A DNA stretch of 64,000 nt from contig NZ_FOYL01000002.1 of assembly GCF_900115955.1 (NCBI RefSeq), positions 372,001 to 436,000 on the forward strand, given 5' to 3'. Source of the DNA: Lentzea waywayandensis (GTDB lineage Bacteria > Actinomycetota > Actinomycetes > Mycobacteriales > Pseudonocardiaceae). The notes below the pieces were generated by a model. It ran no database searches and was not told the origin of the DNA. It saw nothing but the letters and a program-made list of their open reading frames with translations. Shown piece after piece: positions 61,752 to 64,000 of the stretch. Positions within the stretch are counted from its first letter, which is position 1. Every line of letters starts with the position of its first letter. The translations under genes were made by a program, and so were the position numbers.

Positions 61752-62183
61752 GTGGAGCGGCCGCCGTTGCGCGGCACCACGGCCCCGCCGGCCGGACTGC
61801 ACGACGTGGACTGGGCGTCCGTCGACGACGCGTACGGCACTGCCGACGAGGCGCCGTTGTTCATCGTCGTCGCTCACGAGCGACGACGGCGACCGGAACT
61901 TCGGTGTGCACGGCCTGTATCGGTCACCACGCACCAGGGTTCGGTCTACCCGGCGTCCGAGTGGCTGCCGAGAGTGTCCGAAGTGGACGGTTATGACCTG
62001 GCGTTCAAGGTCCCCGGTCACCGCATCGGAACGGCCCTGGCGCGGTCAGGCGAGCCCCCGGCACGCTTCCACCCCATGATCAAGCCGCACCACCGCTCCC
62101 CGGAGTACTCCACGGTGCCGTTGCCGCTGCTTCGTGAACTGGCGGAATTACTACCGGCGCACGCGCGGTCACTCATGACGTGA
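61752..62183 (+). pseudogene. Decayed HEAT-repeat protein gene, compensating frameshifts
   Basis: The frame starting near GTG 61752 opens with GLHDVDWASVDDAYGTADEAP, the usual start of a family of actinobacterial HEAT-repeat proteins. The expected continuation (SLTSDDGDRNFGVHGLYRS, compare LRSADADERDxALWELYGN) is found in another frame at about 61865-61921. The frame then returns for HQGSVYPASEWLP (compare IFHQGTRYEA). Two opposite frameshifts therefore scramble about 20 residues, and the repeat domain that should follow is missing. The rest, GYDLAFKVPGHRIGTALARSG to the stop, has normal coding bias but no recognised family. Confidence 0.55.
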
Positions 62184-62235
62184 TTCGGGGTTTTTTCGGT
62201 AAATGCGACGGAAACGCGGATTGACGTCAGGCATC

Positions 62236-62601
62236 ATGACCGCCATGGCAGAGAAGTTCCACGTCGTGCCGGATGAGCTGCGCGGCTACAGCGGACTGCT
62301 CGAGCGTCAGGCCGAGCACTTCCTGACGATCCGGGAGCACGCGATCGTCAAGGGTGGGGACACGTCCGGGTTCACCGGGCTGCTGTCGCTGCTGGACCCC
62401 GTCGTGACCGGGGTCGCGCAGCTCTACGGCGAGACCCTCGAGGCCGCCAACAAGAAGATGAGCCAGGACGCCGAGTCGTTGGCCAAGTCGGCCCACGTCT
62501 ACGAGAAGGCGGACGAGGTCGGGGTCTGCCTGATCGACACCGCGGGCGGCAAGATGGAGCCCCCGTCCTGGCTGGGCCGGTTTCTGGGGGTCGGCGAATG
62601 A
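62236..62601 (+). CDS. EspC-like type VII secretion target protein
   Basis: A 121-residue helical protein of the ESX/EspC-like group. The N-terminal FHVVPDELRGYSGLLERQAEHFLTI is typical of this family. A central helix holds GFTGLLSLLDPVVTGVAQLYGETLEAANKKM. VYEKADEV near residue 96 contains Y-x3-D, the general type VII export signal. The next gene overlaps its stop by four bases. Starts at ATG 62236 and 62245 are both possible. Confidence 0.75.
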   Translation: MTAMAEKFHVVPDELRGYSGLLERQAEHFLTIREHAIVKGGDTSGFTGLLSLLDPVVTGVAQLYGETLEAANKKMSQDAESLAKSAHVYEKADEVGVCLIDTAGGKMEPPSWLGRFLGVGE

Positions 62602-63485
62602 CGGGCGCGGTCTGCAACGGCTACCAGGACATCGAGGACCCGAACGTCGCGCTGCGCGCCGCACCCGACGACCGGCCCGGCCGGCAGACCGTCAAGGAGC
62701 TGATCGAGGCCGCCGGGTGGAAGATCCAGGGCGTCAACTGGATCTACCAGCAGGTGACCGGCGACGACCTGGTGCGCGACCTGGTCATGCCGCTGGCGGG
62801 CGACTTCGAGAAGATCGACGCGAACGCCGCCGCGTGGGACCGGATCGCCAAGGCGCTGGACAACGTGCGGCACAACGTCAACAACGGCATCGGGGAACTC
62901 GCGCCGAGCTGGGACGGCGGTGCCGCGCAGAGCTTCGAGAACCGCATGCGTCGCACGTGGACCACGGCGATCGAGTGGGACTCGCAGGTCGCGAAGTTCA
63001 TCGGCGACCGGTTCAAGAACATGGCGAGCTCCTGCCGGTCGGCCGCGAAACTCGCGCTGACCCTGCTCGACAAGATCTGCGACAAGCTGATGAAGGCCGC
63101 GATGACGGCGTGGATCCCGCTCGTCGGCTGGGGTCGTGCCGTGTGGATGGTCTACGACGTGGTCAACATCGTCGACCAGGTGCGCAAGCTCATCCAGTCC
63201 ATGCAGACGCTCATCGAAGGCGTCAAGGGCATGATCAACGGCATCAAGCTGTGGGGCACCGCGCTCGCCAAGATCCCTGACGTGCGGGACGTCAACGACT
63301 TCTTCGACGTGGTCGACACGTGGCAGGACGGCACGGAGAAGTTCGGCGACGGCACGGCCGCCGTGGGCAGTGGCGCGTGGGGCATGGCCAAGGGCGGGTA
63401 CAAGGCGCACGACAAGTACAAGGACGCGCAGAAGGCAAAGCACTGGGCGGAGAACGGTTCCTCGAGCTCGGGCGGTGCGGAATGA
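62598..63485 (+). CDS. WXG-type secretion substrate-like protein
   Basis: A 295-residue protein. Residues about 70-150 form a WXG100-like helical hairpin, with the W-x-G turn seen in LAPSWDGGAAQSFENRM. A hydrophobic helical part follows (AAMTAWIPLVGWGRAVWMVYDVVNIVDQV), then amphipathic helices and a Gly/Ser-rich tail. Such proteins are exported by ESX-type systems, often with an EspC-like partner as found just upstream. No toxin domain is seen, unlike LXG or WXG polymorphic toxins. ATG 62598 overlaps the previous stop. Confidence 0.75.
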   Translation: MTGAVCNGYQDIEDPNVALRAAPDDRPGRQTVKELIEAAGWKIQGVNWIYQQVTGDDLVRDLVMPLAGDFEKIDANAAAWDRIAKALDNVRHNVNNGIGELAPSWDGGAAQSFENRMRRTWTTAIEWDSQVAKFIGDRFKNMASSCRSAAKLALTLLDKICDKLMKAAMTAWIPLVGWGRAVWMVYDVVNIVDQVRKLIQSMQTLIEGVKGMINGIKLWGTALAKIPDVRDVNDFFDVVDTWQDGTEKFGDGTAAVGSGAWGMAKGGYKAHDKYKDAQKAKHWAENGSSSSGGAE

Positions 63486-63925
63486 CGTTCCCGTACGACA
63501 GCGCACGCCAGCAGTTGCAGGCGTGGCAAACAGATCTCGACGCCAAGGGCGCGCAGTTGGAGAAGGTCGCTCTGGAAGCGTCCAGGGTGCAGACCCGCGG
63601 CGCCGACCTGTCCCCCGCGGACATCGCCGCGATCGAGAAGTTCGCACGGTCGAAGGACGCGCCGAACGCGCTGAAGGACCTGCAGCACAAGGTCGACTCG
63701 GGCGCGATGTCCTGGCGGGACATCGCGTCCGGCAAGGCCGTCAACGATCCCGACGTGCAGCGTGCGATGCAGACCAGCATGCCGTCGCTGAAGCGGGCGT
63801 ACACGGCGATCAGGGAGGGCCAGAACCTCGACGACATCGTCGAGGCGGGCCAGCAGCGCCCCAGGCGGTCGCGCGACGACTTCGACGACGACCCGCCGAG
63901 CGACTTCACCGAGGACGCCTTCTAG
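63482..63925 (+). CDS. Hypothetical protein in a type VII-like operon
   Basis: A 147-residue mostly helical protein (PYDSARQQLQAWQTDLDAKGAQLEKVALEASRV, then PADIAAIEKFARSKDAPNALKDLQHKVDSGAMSWRDIASG) with an acidic disordered tail (RDDFDDDPPSDFTEDAF). It overlaps the WXG-type gene by four bases (ATGA), so it is the third gene of the operon. A chaperone or adaptor for the upstream substrates is a guess from position and size. Confidence 0.7.
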   Translation: MTFPYDSARQQLQAWQTDLDAKGAQLEKVALEASRVQTRGADLSPADIAAIEKFARSKDAPNALKDLQHKVDSGAMSWRDIASGKAVNDPDVQRAMQTSMPSLKRAYTAIREGQNLDDIVEAGQQRPRRSRDDFDDDPPSDFTEDAF

Positions 63926-63939
63926 CCCAGAAGTCGATC

Positions 63940-64000
63940 TCAGGGGTTCCAGTCCACGAGGACCTGGGTGCGGTCGAAGCGTTGTGCGATCAGGTCTTCG
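63940..64000 (-). CDS. Unknown protein, C-terminal end only (gene continues beyond the window)
   Basis: The last 19 codons (ending QRFDRTQVLVDWNP) read leftwards to a stop at 63940-63942, convergent with the type VII-like operon 14 bp away. Too little is present to name a family. Confidence 0.45.
   Translation of the reverse strand, partial: EDLIAQRFDRTQVLVDWNP

Noticed and set aside
1-64000. tRNA, rRNA or riboswitch genes
   Set aside because: No sequence with the needed stems or conserved bases was noticed by eye; a covariance-model search would be needed to exclude small RNAs.

Overview
The window is high-GC actinomycete DNA: codons end mostly in G or C, GTG and TTG starts are common, several genes look leaderless, and many genes overlap by ATGA or TGATG. 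The gene families present (a RebD-type bisindole synthase, CU044_5270 proteins, EspC/WXG-type secretion substrates, LAL regulators, three-component P450 systems) fit a Pseudonocardiaceae genome such as Lentzea/Lechevalieria, Saccharothrix or Actinosynnema. The genus is an inference; no rRNA or tRNA gene was seen.

Layout. 1-2.3 kb: end of a TetR-type regulator overlapping an ABC exporter. 2.3-7.4 kb: a redox/signalling set made of a UBP zinc finger protein, a response regulator fused to a thioredoxin-reductase-like flavoprotein, a cNMP-domain histidine kinase and an HD-GYP/LuxR protein. 7.4-9.3 kb: DsrE protein and an Hsp20 chaperone divergent from its presumed regulator. 9.5-12.5 kb: luciferase-like oxidoreductase, WYL regulator and SnoaL-like protein. 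12.5-15.8 kb: TetR repressor divergent from a P450-ferredoxin-ferredoxin reductase operon, with a perfect inverted repeat between them. 15.8-25.9 kb: a secreted pectin and arabinan degradation locus (one PL1 and two PL9-type pectate lyases, four GH43 enzymes, with CBM6/35-, ricin- and AbfB-type binding domains). 26.2-28.5 kb: ATP-grasp protein and a CU044_5270-type protein. 28.5-31.6 kb: a frameshifted ECF sigma gene, then a sigma factor with a C-terminal zinc anti-sigma-like domain coupled to a second sigma-like gene. 32.8-36.2 kb: a large NB-ARC/TPR/CHAT-protease protein with an N-terminal amyloid-signalling-like motif. 36.6-37.7 kb: an EcsC/TerB-like protein.

37.9-58.6 kb is a bisindole gene cluster of the rebeccamycin/staurosporine/cladoniamide class. 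A flavin-dependent tryptophan halogenase (with flavin reductase), an L-amino acid oxidase and a RebD-type synthase would make a chlorinated chromopyrrolic acid. A RebP-type P450 and RebC-type flavoprotein would close the ring system. Two further flavin monooxygenases and three methyltransferases would tailor it, an antiporter may handle transport or resistance, and a LAL regulator may control it. No glycosyltransferase is present. The extra monooxygenases therefore point to an indolotryptoline-type product (BE-54017/cladoniamide/borregomycin group) rather than a glycosylated indolocarbazole. An unexpected alpha/beta hydrolase, a 55-bp tandem repeat array and a 125-bp palindrome sit between the two halves of the cluster.

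59.1-61.7 kb holds three same-strand genes, two of which share a GGxSNVGNQAVG motif at the C-terminus of one protein and the N-terminus of the next; this is a possible homotypic-interaction system. It is followed by a decayed HEAT-repeat gene. 62.2-63.9 kb is an operon of type VII secretion-like (EspC/WXG) proteins, and the window closes in the 3' end of a minus-strand gene.
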